A stretch of DNA of 64,000 nt. Source: Pseudarthrobacter sp. GA104. Its GTDB lineage: Bacteria; Actinomycetota; Actinomycetes; Actinomycetales; Micrococcaceae. Below the pieces are notes generated by a model. The model did not search any database. It was not told the DNA's origin and worked only from the letters and a program-made list of their open reading frames with translations. Below are positions 9,316 through 18,670 of this stretch, piece after piece. The stretch's first letter is position 1, and every line of letters starts with the position of its first letter. A program made the translations under genes and the position numbers. The stretch spans positions 62,001 to 126,000 of the forward strand of contig NZ_WOWL01000001.1 in NCBI RefSeq assembly GCF_009741265.1, written 5' to 3'.

Positions 9316-9342
9316 GCGGCCACTTCAACGGGGAGTGGCCGC
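9316..9342 (+). terminator. Intergenic hairpin between FAH and MHS transporter genes
   Basis: A nine-base perfect stem (GCGGCCACT with AGTGGCCGC) around a nine-base loop, about 40 bases after the FAH stop. There is no clear T-run, so it may attenuate or stabilise mRNA rather than terminate fully. It argues that the transporter starts at the GTG at 9383 and not at the frame's upstream GTG, which lies inside the hairpin. Confidence 0.6.
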
Positions 9343-9382
9343 GCCCCTTCCTCCAGGATCCACGGTTCAAAGGAGAACAACA

Positions 9383-10699
9383 GTGAGCTCCACCCTTACC
9401 CAGCGCGAGAAGAATCGCGCAACTGCTCTCGGCACCATGGTCGGTGCCGGCATCGAATGGTACGACTTCTACGTCTTCGGCATCGCCGCCGCACTGGTCT
9501 TCAACCGGATATTTTTCCCTGGCGTTGACCCTGCCACCGGCACACTGCTGTCATTCGCTACATTCGCTACCGCATGGTTTGCCCGTCCTTTGGGCGGAAT
9601 CATCTTCTCGCACCTCGGAGACAGGCTGGGCCGCAAGAACATCATGCTGGTGACACTCATCCTCATGGGCACAGCCACCACGGCAATCGGGCTGCTCCCC
9701 GACGCCAGTGCAATCGGGGTCTGGGCACCCATCGGCCTTGTCATCCTCAGATTCCTCCAAGGCCTGGCCTGCGGAGGTGAATGGGGTGCCGCCACTGTAA
9801 CCGCCGTTGAAAACGCCCCTCCAGGCAAACGCGGCCTGTTCGGCGCCTTCCCACAAATGGGTGTACCGATGGGTCTGTTTCTTTCCTCGGGTGTATCTCT
9901 CCTCTTCTACATGCTTCCCGAAGATCAGCTCCTCACCTGGGGCTGGCGAGTCCCGTTCCTCCTCACCCTCGTGTTTGTCGTTGTTGGCCAATACATCCGC
10001 CGTCGCCTGCCCGAGAGCGAGGACTTCAAAGAAGCGGCCAAGAACGGCGAAATCGTACGATTCCCGATGCTCGAGGCCCTCCGCCGCCATCCCCGCGCAG
10101 TCCTAACCGTGTTCCTGGGACAAGCCATCATCAACGTCACCTTCTTCACCTCAACAACCTTCATCCTCGACTACGCCACCAAGCACGGATCTTTCGAACG
10201 CACTACCGTCCTAGCGGTTGTTGCCCTCGCCGCTGTGGTGGATTTCTTCGCCATCCTCGCCGGCGGCCTGCTGGCCGACCGGATCGGGGCCAAGCGAGTC
10301 TACCTAACCGCCTGCGCAGCCGGAATGGTAGTCTTTGCGGCAATATTCCCCCTGACCGATACCGGCAATATCGTTGCACTCATCCTCGGTATCGCAGTCC
10401 TGTTCCCCCTGGTGCACGGACTTGCCTTCGGCGCACAGGCCTCGTTCTTCGCAGGCCTATTTCCTCCCAACGTGCGACTTTCGGGCATGTCCACCGGATT
10501 CCAGTTTTCAGGCATGGCATTTGGTGCACCACTCCCGCTGCTGGCCGGTTTCCTGATCGCAACCGCTGGCGGCTCCCCTTGGCTACTCATCGCCTATATC
10601 GGTCTCGTCGGCCTGATCAGCACCATCGGTACACTTACATCACCGCGCGAGTACGTGCCGGCTGCATCGCCGGAACCGGCTACCCAGGCACACGTCTAG
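9383..10699 (+). CDS. MHS-family (MFS) carboxylate transporter
   Basis: About 438 residues and twelve membrane spans. The MHS hallmark GAGIEWYDFYVFG lies in the first span, followed by GRLGDRLGRKN-like loop signatures (HLGDRLGRKN). MHS permeases are proton symporters for mono-, di- or tricarboxylates and related acids. The GTG at 9383 is preceded by AAGGAGAA at ideal distance, so the 16 residues upstream are dropped. As the last gene of the dehydratase operon it probably imports that operon's acid substrate. Confidence 0.92.
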   Translation: MSSTLTQREKNRATALGTMVGAGIEWYDFYVFGIAAALVFNRIFFPGVDPATGTLLSFATFATAWFARPLGGIIFSHLGDRLGRKNIMLVTLILMGTATTAIGLLPDASAIGVWAPIGLVILRFLQGLACGGEWGAATVTAVENAPPGKRGLFGAFPQMGVPMGLFLSSGVSLLFYMLPEDQLLTWGWRVPFLLTLVFVVVGQYIRRRLPESEDFKEAAKNGEIVRFPMLEALRRHPRAVLTVFLGQAIINVTFFTSTTFILDYATKHGSFERTTVLAVVALAAVVDFFAILAGGLLADRIGAKRVYLTACAAGMVVFAAIFPLTDTGNIVALILGIAVLFPLVHGLAFGAQASFFAGLFPPNVRLSGMSTGFQFSGMAFGAPLPLLAGFLIATAGGSPWLLIAYIGLVGLISTIGTLTSPREYVPAASPEPATQAHV

Positions 10700-10724
10700 C
10701 AACACCTGAACCCAACCTGATTTC

Positions 10725-10765
10725 GAGGGACGAGACCGGCGATAAAAGCGCTGGTCTCGTCCCTC
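10725..10765 (+). terminator. Terminator after the first MHS transporter
   Basis: A 13-base perfect stem (GAGGGACGAGACC with GGTCTCGTCCCTC) and a 15-base loop, 26 bases after the stop codon. It ends the first catabolic operon. Confidence 0.75.
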
Positions 10766-10781
10766 AGTCATGCCTCTCCGG

Positions 10782-11016
10782 TTACCGCGTAAGTGCTGGT
10801 CGCGAACAAGGGAACCATTTGACCGGTCCGGCGTTTCGGCTCCTCGTGACCTGGATCCCTGTATGCGGATTTTCGCAACGGTAGAAGGACCCTGGGGATA
10901 AAGCAGCACGCGCATGTGCTGGTCAGAGTAGTGGCGCCACCACTCATTGGTGCCTGTGGCATCGTCGAGACCCAGGGGCTCCCAGAGCCTGCCACAGGGC
11001 TTCGTCGCGGGAGAAG
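10782..11016 (-). pseudogene. Decayed DUF4913-like gene fragment
   Basis: Read on the minus strand, three frames joined in order give the recognisable DUF4913 pattern. DEALWQAL is followed, after a shift, by LDDATGTNEWWRHYSDQHMR, and after another shift by FYRCENPHTG and then a stop. DUF4913 proteins are actinobacterial phage and plasmid proteins of unknown role. At least two frame changes and the missing N-terminus mark a relic. It lies beside repeat copy 1, in keeping with a mobile-element border. The assignment rests on remembered family features. Confidence 0.45.
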
Positions 11017-11487
11017 ATAGTGACTGAACCGGTCAGTTTGATCTCATGTCAGCTTGAGTTCCACCCTAAGCTACCGTCAGCCAGGAAGCCCGCGTATGGC
11101 CAGAATGAGGTTCGATTGTTCATTTTGAACGTTGGCTTGGAGGGGCCCTCGGATCGAAACCCGACACTTCTGGCTCAGCTCAACATTGCCCCCTCACCTG
11201 GCCGGATCGGGAAAACCGAAGTGCGGACTATCTCAGGTTGCCGGAGCAGCCATAGGCCCAATCCCTGCCGTCGGTCCAAGCACTCAGTGTGTTAGGGGTC
11301 GAGCCCGATCCTGGAGACGTAGGGCCCGCTCCCCCACAATTTTTGAACGATCAACATCCACGCCTGTTTCGCTGGTTGTCGCTCTGATCTTCGTGGTCGT
11401 TTGGACGTTCTCCGCCGGCAGCCAAGGCGCCACAGGCCTTCGCGATCCGTAATTCCATTCCGCTCTGCTCGCACCAAGGGACTCCCA
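11017..11487. other. Non-coding stretch before repeat copy 1
   Basis: About 470 bases without a credible gene. A near-palindromic ACTGAACCGGTCAGTTT occurs at about 11023-11039. Nothing else is recognised. Confidence 0.4.
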
Positions 11488-12003
11488 TAAAGCAGACTTA
11501 AGTGTGGACAGTGTCCACACCCCCTTTGGCAGGACAAAGCGTGCGCCTGCAGCTCCCGAGACACCCTGAGGACCTCTTCGTGAAAGCTCCCCACCAAAGT
11601 CGGCTAGATCATGTCGTGCTCCCCCACCTCGGACCATGAATAGATGTAGGCCGCCCCGGGCCCACCCGACAGAACCAGAAAGAGGAACCCAGAAACCCAG
11701 CCACAGCAAGCGAAAGGGCCACCAGCCAGGGACCTGAACCCGCCACCCCACACACCTGAACAGGCTCCGCGGCAGCCAGGCCACAGCCCGCGAACCAGCC
11801 GTCAGAGCGACGCGACCACAAGCTTTGTACACACGTCAAAGCAAAAAAGCCTCTGACGAGGGAAAACGTCGTGCCCGAGGTGGGACTCGAACTGCACTCC
11901 CAGCCCTGCAAGCACTGGGAACCCGCGAAAACATGCGGAATTCGGAGCAGTCCGACCGACCTACTAACCAGTCCGAAGCCCAAAGTGTTGACACTGTCAA
12001 CAC
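11488..12003 (+). repeat. Dispersed 0.5-kb repeat, copy 1 (tRNA-3'-end-like)
   Basis: It starts with TAAAGCAGAC, then the 19-bp palindrome GTGTGGACAGTGTCCACAC (11502-11520), and ends with GTGTTGACACTGTCAACAC (11985-12003). The middle matches copies at 44282 and 50090 over most of its length. Near 11873 the plus strand reads GCCCGAGGTGGGACTCGAA. On the minus strand this is a T-loop TTCGAGT, a T-stem 3' strand CCCAC and an acceptor 3' strand CTCGGGC, as in leucine tRNAs. A CCTC-GTCA-GAGG hairpin with a T-run follows on that strand, as in a tRNA terminator. The tRNA 5' half is absent. Confidence 0.85.
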
Positions 12004-12225
12004 TTCCCTTTTGTCCACTCCGTCCTACTCCAATCGGCCTCCGCGACCGCCGCGCCACCGCGCGCAGCTAGATGTGTCCCAAGCCAAACACCGTTGGACT
12101 CGTCCGAATGGCAGGGCGACCGAACGTCTGCTATCGACGTTCGGACTGGGCCGTCGTTACATTACAGAATCGCTCATCTATCGGTAAATTTCCGTTGGCC
12201 TCCAACCCACAATAGGCTGACCAGC

Positions 12226-12741
12226 ATGGAAGAGGACGCGGCGGTGCAGGGGCACCGCACCTACACCGGTACGACCCCCGAGGGGGAAGCCGCTGTAGGA
12301 CGGATAGCTATCTGGGCCGCATCCGTAGAAGACAATCTTGTGGAACTGTGCGCGCGGCTGATCAACAGCGACAACCGCGAAGCTGGATACGCCGTGACCG
12401 TAAACATGAGTGCTTCATCGGTAATCCAGCTTGCTAGGAAACTGGTGACTGATTCAAACAAGGTCAGCGAGAAGGACAAGACCGAAGTCCTGGCCATGCT
12501 CACGGAAGCGAAAGCTGCCCTGGAGCAACGCAATAAGATATTGCATGGCCGGGTGGGAGAACTGATGTTTGAGGGCAAAACGACCTTCTTCCACCGACGA
12601 AGAAAGGGTCCCGTTCCGGTCGGGCAGAATCCGGGCTGGCATTCCACCTCGCTCGGATTAGAAGAGCTTGACAAGATCGGCGCTCGGCTTTTCGATGTGT
12701 CGGAGGACCTTTGGGGATACGTATACCTGCCGCCTGACTAG
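12226..12741 (+). CDS. Hypothetical protein, mainly helical
   Basis: 171 residues from the ATG at 12226. No family is recognised. The composition suggests a soluble helical protein; residues around 25-100 carry regular hydrophobic spacing, and the segment KAALEQRNKILHGRVG resembles the conserved 'R-N-x-x-x-H' found in small bacterial helical proteins related to HEPN-like folds. That comparison is only suggestive. It lies between repeat copy 1 and a convergent MFS gene, as a single-gene unit. Confidence 0.6.
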   Translation: MEEDAAVQGHRTYTGTTPEGEAAVGRIAIWAASVEDNLVELCARLINSDNREAGYAVTVNMSASSVIQLARKLVTDSNKVSEKDKTEVLAMLTEAKAALEQRNKILHGRVGELMFEGKTTFFHRRRKGPVPVGQNPGWHSTSLGLEELDKIGARLFDVSEDLWGYVYLPPD

Positions 12742-12929
12742 GCCCTCTTAGCTCCAGCTTTACGGATCGCCGGTTATCGGCGTTCAAAGCACGGGATTTG
12801 TAGTAGGTGCGCGGACTCCCGTTCCATGGCTATTCTGGTGTCCTGCCCGCGGCCCCTGTTCCCCTCATCATGTTATTGCCCCGTATCAACGGGTATGCGG
12901 CCTTCGACGACGTTGAACGCGTTTTGCAG

Positions 12930-14114
12930 TCAATGCCCGATCATTTCACCGTCCTCGAAAGGTGTCCGGACGATGTCCGGCATTGGGTACGCAACCATTA
13001 GCACCGCGGAAACGATCCAGATGAGACCAACCGCCCCCACGGTCACCGCTCCTCCGAGTCCTGCGGCCGAGGCGGCCAAGGCTGCACCGGCCGCAGAGGC
13101 AGTGGCCCTCAAGCCTGCAGTCACAGTAAAAATTTGGGATTTGAGGAGAGGCGGACTGTGTCGGTTCCGAAGGAAGAGCATCGCGGCTGCACTGGGTGCA
13201 GTGAAGATCCCGGACAGTCCTATGACAATGGTGGTCCAAGTGGTCCCAACGTCAAACGAAGCGGCGATTGTCAGCAGTCCTGTCGCAAGAAAGCACGCCA
13301 TCATGACGAAGTGTGGACGCTGTCGGGTGGGTCGGGCCGTCTCGAAGAGGGCACCTACGAGGCTGCCAATTGCGAAAGATGTCATCAGGGCCGCGCCCGA
13401 GCTGGGTGATCCGGCCCTTTCGAGTGACAGAGCTACGCCCGCGATCGCCAAACCGCCCTGGCCGAGTTGCGTCAGGGTTGATGACGCGGTGACGACTGCA
13501 AGGGGCCGATGGTTGGAGATTCTGTGCAGGCCGGCTTTGATGGCCTGCCATGGCGAACCGCTGTCACCTGAGCGGGCGTTAAGGCCGAGGGTGCATACGG
13601 CCACGGAGCCAAGGGAGGCAGCAACGGCCAAGACCCAGAGCGCAGTGCGGGCTGGCAGGAATGTAGCTATGATCGCCACCAGCGCCGGCCCAGCTACGGC
13701 CGAGATGTTGTACGAGAGGGCGTCGTAGGCGAACGCCCTGCGCACATCCGGTGTAGAACCGGCCACGAAGCTTGACAACCCGCCCATATAGAAGGGCGAC
13801 ACCGTCCCGGCCGCCACTAGGACGGCACACACGGCCGGCAGCGGTATTTGGCCAATGAAGGCAGTCACAGCTAAGGCCACCGCGGTCAGCAATCCCGATG
13901 CGGCGACTAATGTACCAGGCCGGCGTGCCCGATCCAGGGCAACACCGACCAGTGGGGCAGCGAGGACACTAGGACCCAGCGATGCAGCCACCAAGAGACC
14001 ACCGACGGCGACATCGCCGAGTTGCTCCGCTGCGACAACGGGAAGGGCTACAGCCGCACCGGCACTTGCCATTCTTAGTGGGGCGGAAGCGGCTAGATAG
14101 CTGAGCGCGCCCAT
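12930..14114 (-). CDS. MFS permease
   Basis: 394 residues with about twelve hydrophobic segments rich in alanine and glycine. The loop DRARRPGT after the second span matches the MFS loop signature in reduced form. The protein resembles small actinobacterial drug or metabolite exporters rather than the MHS carriers elsewhere in the window. It is convergent with the hypothetical gene at 12226 and stands alone. The substrate cannot be inferred. Confidence 0.85.
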   Translation of the reverse strand: MGALSYLAASAPLRMASAGAAVALPVVAAEQLGDVAVGGLLVAASLGPSVLAAPLVGVALDRARRPGTLVAASGLLTAVALAVTAFIGQIPLPAVCAVLVAAGTVSPFYMGGLSSFVAGSTPDVRRAFAYDALSYNISAVAGPALVAIIATFLPARTALWVLAVAASLGSVAVCTLGLNARSGDSGSPWQAIKAGLHRISNHRPLAVVTASSTLTQLGQGGLAIAGVALSLERAGSPSSGAALMTSFAIGSLVGALFETARPTRQRPHFVMMACFLATGLLTIAASFDVGTTWTTIVIGLSGIFTAPSAAAMLFLRNRHSPPLLKSQIFTVTAGLRATASAAGAALAASAAGLGGAVTVGAVGLIWIVSAVLMVAYPMPDIVRTPFEDGEMIGH

Positions 14115-14500
14115 TATTAACTAGAACCCTTCAGATCCGGGGATTGCTCCCAAAAGGTGCAGCAGAAAGTGTCAACGTAGGAGCTGCGGCCATGCTGAAG
14201 GCCATTCCCAGTCCCGACTTCCATCGACCTTATCGAACGCGAGCCGATCGGTCCTCCCGCCGGCGCTTGTACCATCGACCGGTGTCGAGCTTCGGCCAGA
14301 GCGGCCACCTCAGGCTCTCCCCGCTGGTGCACCCCGCCGTAATTCTCGACAGCATGGGCTGGTGACCTCCGGATCCGTCTTGACCTTTGGAGGATCGCAC
14401 ACTCGTCCAAAATGGTCGAAGCCCATCATCGTATCTCCTCAGCGCTGAGTCGAGACGACACATACGGTCCGCCTTTCAACAGAGGTTGCTCTCCCGCTTC

Positions 14501-14526
14501 ATGCATTGTGTTGATCAACAATGCAT
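14501..14526. promoter_or_regulatory. Inverted repeat with ATGCATTG arms, candidate operator
   Basis: ATGCATTG and CAATGCAT flank a central GTTGATCAAC, itself a perfect ten-base palindrome; the arms are offset by one or two bases. It lies about 310 bases before the hydrolase-dehydrogenase-cupin operon. It may bind the GntR regulator at 20990. That is inference. Confidence 0.4.
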
Positions 14527-14667
14527 TCTACAGGCTGCGCACTGCTCCGGCGGCAGGCTGGAATTGGCGCGCCACCAACTGCCGGCGATGACTTCCAACG
14601 TCCGGTGGGGCAGGCGCGACATCGTAGCGTCCTGCATACTTACCTCAACAAATGGATCATTGCGCAA

Positions 14668-14679
14668 ATAATGCATTAT
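14668..14679. promoter_or_regulatory. ATAATGCATTAT palindrome
   Basis: A perfect 12-base palindrome about 155 bases before the operon's first start codon. It shares the ATGCAT core with the larger inverted repeat at 14501-14526, which points to one regulator using both. Confidence 0.4.
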
Positions 14680-14835
14680 CGGTTATGGTGAAGATCACAA
14701 GGGGCTAGCGCGACGTTGCTGCCGAAGACCTGCTGATAAAAGAAACGCTCCGGGCCGTAATTCTTGCTGGTCTTGGGCGGCCGAAGCGGGACAGTGCCAG
14801 CCCTCTTCCTGCACCTCACCAAAGAAGGAGTCCAC

Positions 14836-15834
14836 ATGACCGGTGTAGATCGCGTAAAACTCACAATGATCACTGACAACTACGTCGATATGCTCCTGCC
14901 CGACCTCCCCAACGTCACCCGCACGGGTCTGGCTCATCACTTTGATCCGAAGACGAAGTGCGTGACGGGCGAAAACGGCATAGCCCTCCACGTGGAGGTT
15001 TCCTGGGGTAGGTATACATACCGCGCCCTGTTCGATACCGGGATGTCCAGTGAAGTCCTTTTGCACAACATGAAGATCCTCGAACTTGAGAGCAACAGTA
15101 TTGATCACATCGTCCTAAGCCACGGCCACCCTGATCATTACGGTGGGTTGCTGGGACTGCTCGAATCCCGTGAGGCTCCGGTCCCGGTCTCCGTCCACCC
15201 GGAAGCGTTCGCGCCGCGGTATCTCAGGCTTGCTTCCGGCCAAGTTGCCCCGTACTTCAATTACGGTCTTACAAAGGACTCAATCGGTGAGCGCGGAGGC
15301 CTCGTCGTTGAACATGTCGAGCCGTTGGAGATTGGTCCCGGCCTGATCGCCACAGGCCCGATACCCCGCGAGGTCGACTTCGAGAACGCGCCGACAGACC
15401 TCACTGCTCCCAACGCCTTGCTGCACATCGTCAACGGAAAGATTCAACCGGACGTCGTCCCCGACGACCAAGCCCTAGTTATTGAGATCGGTGAGGATGG
15501 CATCATCATCCTTGCCGGCTGTAGCCACGCCGGCATCATCAACACCATCAACTACGCCAAAAAGATCACCGGCCGCAGCCGAGTCGTGGGCGTCTTCGGC
15601 GGGTTCCACCTCGGATTCCCTGGCAGTCCCCGGGTCAAAACAGAAAAGACGATAGACGCACTACGCGAAGCGAACGTCGAGGTGATCGCGCCAAGCCACT
15701 GCACCGGGATGGAGGCCATCATGGAGATCGGACGTGCGTTCCCGGACAATTTCCTCCTTAACGTGACGGGCACCGCCATCACTCTTACGGCCGGAACCGA
15801 TCCTGTGCCGGACCTCGATGCGGCAGCGCGATGA
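14836..15834 (+). CDS. Metallo-beta-lactamase-fold hydrolase
   Basis: 332 residues. The zinc motif SHGHPDHYGG (HxHxDH) lies near residues 95-104, and further metal ligands are plausible in AGCSHAG and PSHCTGME. The ending resembles the subgroup that includes the archaeal dihydropterin phosphate synthase-like MBL proteins. The start was set at 14836, where AAGGAG stands six bases upstream; the frame runs further upstream without support. It is the first gene of a tight operon with a zinc dehydrogenase (13 bases on), a cupin and a CoA-transferase. It may hydrolyse a lactone or ester in that pathway, which is inferred. Confidence 0.85.
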   Translation: MTGVDRVKLTMITDNYVDMLLPDLPNVTRTGLAHHFDPKTKCVTGENGIALHVEVSWGRYTYRALFDTGMSSEVLLHNMKILELESNSIDHIVLSHGHPDHYGGLLGLLESREAPVPVSVHPEAFAPRYLRLASGQVAPYFNYGLTKDSIGERGGLVVEHVEPLEIGPGLIATGPIPREVDFENAPTDLTAPNALLHIVNGKIQPDVVPDDQALVIEIGEDGIIILAGCSHAGIINTINYAKKITGRSRVVGVFGGFHLGFPGSPRVKTEKTIDALREANVEVIAPSHCTGMEAIMEIGRAFPDNFLLNVTGTAITLTAGTDPVPDLDAAAR

Positions 15835-15847
15835 GGGGGAAACAAGC

Positions 15848-16897
15848 ATGAGGGCGCTACGTCTGCACAATATCGCCAATGCCCCGGTGATCGACAACGT
15901 AGACGTGCCGGTTCTGTCCCCAAGGGAGGTTCTCGTACGGGTGCGCGCGGCGGGGATCTGCGGTTCTGACCATCACATCATCGCAGGACACAACCCATTG
16001 CCGGAATACCCGCGAACGCTGGGTCATGAAATAGCCGGCGAAGTGACAGCCCTGGGGCCTGGGGCCGAAGGGGTTCAGGTCGGCGACCGGGTCGCGGTCA
16101 ACTTCCTGGTCAGCTGCGGCACCTGCGATTACTGCTGCACGGGACGGACGTCCCTCTGCCTCCGAAGGGAGGGGCTCGGCGTCGCTCTGGACGGGGGCTT
16201 GGCCGAGTACGCCCGCGTGCCCTCGACGAACGTCATTCGCATACCTGACAACGTTCCTTACTCTCATGCCGCCATCGCCACAGATGCATTCGCCACGCCT
16301 CTTCATGCAATCCGGCGTTCAGGCGTCAGGCCCGGTGATGCCTGCCTGGTGATAGGGGCAGGCGGGCTCGGGCTCAGCGCCGTGCAGCTTCTGGCGGCGA
16401 TGGGCGCCGGTGCCATCGTCGTGCTGGACGTCGACAGGGCTGCACTGAGTGCTGCCTCTCGGAACGGAGCTACGGAGGCCAGGACGGTAGAAGAACTGAA
16501 GGACCTGGATAAGTCCTCGTTGCCCGCTCATCATGCATTCGATTTTGTCGGTTCGCCCGAAACCGTCGCCATTGCTATTGAAAACACCAGACGTGGCGGT
16601 CGCGTCAACGTAGTGGGACTGAGTGATAAACCGATTGCGCTTGCCCGTGGAGACGCCTTGGTACGTGAAGAGAAGGTCATCGCCGGAAGCTACTCGTTCG
16701 ATAACGCCGAGATCAGGGAAGTGCTCGACCTGATGTCGCAGGGACGGATCCATCCGGATGCGGTCATCGGTGACCGCATCGACCTCAATGAGGCGATTGA
16801 CGTTCTCGATCCGGCCGGCAACAGACCCCGCAGCGTCGGCCGGACCGTTGTTCAACTCGACCACACCACTCAGCTCAACACGCACATACCAGCATAG
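15848..16897 (+). CDS. Zinc-dependent alcohol/polyol dehydrogenase (MDR family)
   Basis: 349 residues of the medium-chain dehydrogenase family. Catalytic zinc ligands appear in CGSDHH and LGHEIAGE. The structural zinc loop has four cysteines (CGTCDYCCTG...LC), and the NAD site is GAGGLGLS. It resembles sorbitol, L-threonine or L-idonate dehydrogenases, which oxidise a secondary hydroxyl group. GAGGGGGAA precedes the ATG. Its position between the hydrolase and the cupin, 11-13 bases from each, shows one transcript. Confidence 0.9.
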   Translation: MRALRLHNIANAPVIDNVDVPVLSPREVLVRVRAAGICGSDHHIIAGHNPLPEYPRTLGHEIAGEVTALGPGAEGVQVGDRVAVNFLVSCGTCDYCCTGRTSLCLRREGLGVALDGGLAEYARVPSTNVIRIPDNVPYSHAAIATDAFATPLHAIRRSGVRPGDACLVIGAGGLGLSAVQLLAAMGAGAIVVLDVDRAALSAASRNGATEARTVEELKDLDKSSLPAHHAFDFVGSPETVAIAIENTRRGGRVNVVGLSDKPIALARGDALVREEKVIAGSYSFDNAEIREVLDLMSQGRIHPDAVIGDRIDLNEAIDVLDPAGNRPRSVGRTVVQLDHTTQLNTHIPA

Positions 16898-16908
16898 GAA
16901 GGCTTGCA

Positions 16909-17430
16909 ATGCACACACCCACAGAGTTCTTTACGGGCAACGGTTTCTCACGCCTCACCGGCAGACTGGCCGAGGCAACGAAACAGTTCAACAAGACCTT
17001 GGACCAGGCCCGCGAGGATGCTGGCTTTCTTCCGAAAGGTAACCTCCGCGAGCCAGTCCTGACGGCAGAATTCCCCGGCTGCCCGACCGATATCCCAATC
17101 AACTTCCTCGCCCATCCGGGAAGGCTCATGGACTACTGCCTGATCAGGGTTCAACCCGGTCGGGGCTTCCCCGAACACGTACACGGCTACGGCGACGAGA
17201 TATACCTGATCATCTCCGGACACGGCAAAGTCCGCGTTGACGGTGTCCTCTACGACGCTGGCCCCGAGGATGTTTTTCATCACCGCGCCGGCGTCGCACA
17301 CGAGCTGTTCAATCCCTCAACCAACACAGAAGTGCTCGAGGTGTTCGCTGTAAACGTCCCCGGCGTCCACGAGGACTTGAGGTCTGAATACTGGGGGATC
17401 CCGGTAGACAAAAGGTCGGCTGAGTCATGA
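16909..17430 (+). CDS. Cupin-domain protein
   Basis: 173 residues. The two cupin motifs are visible: PEHVHGYGDEIYLIISG (His-x-His, then Glu) and HHRAGVAHELFN (second-motif histidine). These make a mononuclear metal site typical of small isomerases, epimerases or dioxygenases. The stop codon overlaps the CoA-transferase start by four bases, so translation is coupled. The exact reaction is unknown; an isomerase in an acid catabolic route is plausible. Confidence 0.85.
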   Translation: MHTPTEFFTGNGFSRLTGRLAEATKQFNKTLDQAREDAGFLPKGNLREPVLTAEFPGCPTDIPINFLAHPGRLMDYCLIRVQPGRGFPEHVHGYGDEIYLIISGHGKVRVDGVLYDAGPEDVFHHRAGVAHELFNPSTNTEVLEVFAVNVPGVHEDLRSEYWGIPVDKRSAES

Positions 17431-18569
17431 GCCTTCCGCTCAGCGGCATCACTGTCATCGCGCTCGAGCAGGCGGTCGCTGCACCGTTTGCCTCGCGGCA
17501 GCTGGCAGACCTCGGAGCAAACGTAATCAAAATCGAAAGGCCTGGCGGAGGCGACTTCGCCCGTTCCTATGACAACACCGTCGGCGGCCTATCCAGCCAC
17601 TTCGTCTGGCTGAACCGAAACAAGAAGTCAGTCACCCTGGATCTCAAGACCGCTGAAGGAATCGCTACCCTTCAGTCCCTGATCGCGTCAGCCGATGTGT
17701 TCCTCCAGAATCTAGCTCCCGGTGCCATTGACCGTCTGGGAATCCCCGTCAGCCAACTCCGCGCCGAGAACCCGGACTTGATCACATGCAGCATCAGCGG
17801 TTTCGGCGAGGGCGGCCCCATGGCCGGCCGAAAAGCCTATGACCTCCTGATCCAGGCAGAAGTGGGGCTGGTATCGATCACCGGAAGCGAAGACGCGCCC
17901 GCGAAGGCCGGAATATCGATCGCGGACATCGCGGCGGGCATGTACGCCTACAGCGGCATCCTGGCTGCACTCTACGAACGCCAAACTACCGGAGAAGGCA
18001 GGGAGCTTACAGTTTCACTCATCGACGCGCTGACAGAATGGATGGGATTCCCTTACTACTACGGCAGATACGGTGGCGAATCCCCCCGGCGACATGGTGC
18101 CCACCATGCGACCATCGCCCCGTACGGCCCGCTGCAGTGCCGGGACGGCTCAGCAATCATCGCGGTCCAGAACGAACGCGAATGGCGGTCGTTCTGCAGA
18201 ACCGTTCTGGCGGCGCCCGAACTGGCAGATGACCCACGGTTCAGCAGCGTTACGAACCGGGTCCGCAACCGCGATGAACTCGACTTGATCATCCGGTCAC
18301 ACCTGCAAGAGACGCCGCTTGCCGAAGCCGTGACCCGTCTCGAGACCGCAAATATCGCCTACGGTTCGATGAACGACGTTGCGGCACTGGACAGCCATCC
18401 ACAAATGACAGCCCGCCAACGGGTCCAGCAGATTTCCACACCAGCCGGAGCCGTCAACACATTCATCCCCGTCGTCACCACAGAGGGATGGCCTCCACGA
18501 CTGGACTGCGTCCCGGGAGAAGGCGCCGATACAGACCGTATCCTCGCCAACCACCACGTCCCGAGCTGA
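17427..18569 (+). CDS. Family III (CaiB/BaiF) CoA-transferase
   Basis: 380 residues with the family signature. The N-terminal LADLGANVIKIERPGGGD is the CoA-binding start, and GRKAYDLLIQA contains the catalytic aspartate. The enzyme moves CoA from a donor such as succinyl-CoA or acetyl-CoA to a carboxylic acid. The ATGA overlap with the cupin gene and the CitE-type lyase downstream suggest a route in which an acid is activated to its CoA ester and then cleaved. The acid is not identifiable from the sequence. Confidence 0.92.
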   Translation: MSLPLSGITVIALEQAVAAPFASRQLADLGANVIKIERPGGGDFARSYDNTVGGLSSHFVWLNRNKKSVTLDLKTAEGIATLQSLIASADVFLQNLAPGAIDRLGIPVSQLRAENPDLITCSISGFGEGGPMAGRKAYDLLIQAEVGLVSITGSEDAPAKAGISIADIAAGMYAYSGILAALYERQTTGEGRELTVSLIDALTEWMGFPYYYGRYGGESPRRHGAHHATIAPYGPLQCRDGSAIIAVQNEREWRSFCRTVLAAPELADDPRFSSVTNRVRNRDELDLIIRSHLQETPLAEAVTRLETANIAYGSMNDVAALDSHPQMTARQRVQQISTPAGAVNTFIPVVTTEGWPPRLDCVPGEGADTDRILANHHVPS

Positions 18570-18670
18570 GTGCGCCGGGGCTTCTCCCCAAGCCACTAAA
18601 AACCCACCGCGTCACCATCACGTCCGTTCAATGCGGACCCCCACCAGTGAAATTCAAAGGAGAATGCACA

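Larger units (their letters stand above)
14115..14835. other. Long intergenic region with ATGCAT-centred palindromes
   Basis: 720 bases between a minus-strand permease and the plus-strand hydrolase operon, with no credible gene. It presumably carries the promoters of both units. Three copies of ATGCAT lie here (about 14501, 14521 and 14671), two of them in larger inverted repeats listed separately. Confidence 0.5.

Noticed and set aside
11284..11832. Long minus-strand frames across repeat copy 1 and their matches in copies 2 and 3
   Set aside because: They are translations of the repeated non-coding unit, differ in start, stop and frame between copies, and have no ribosome site or family resemblance.
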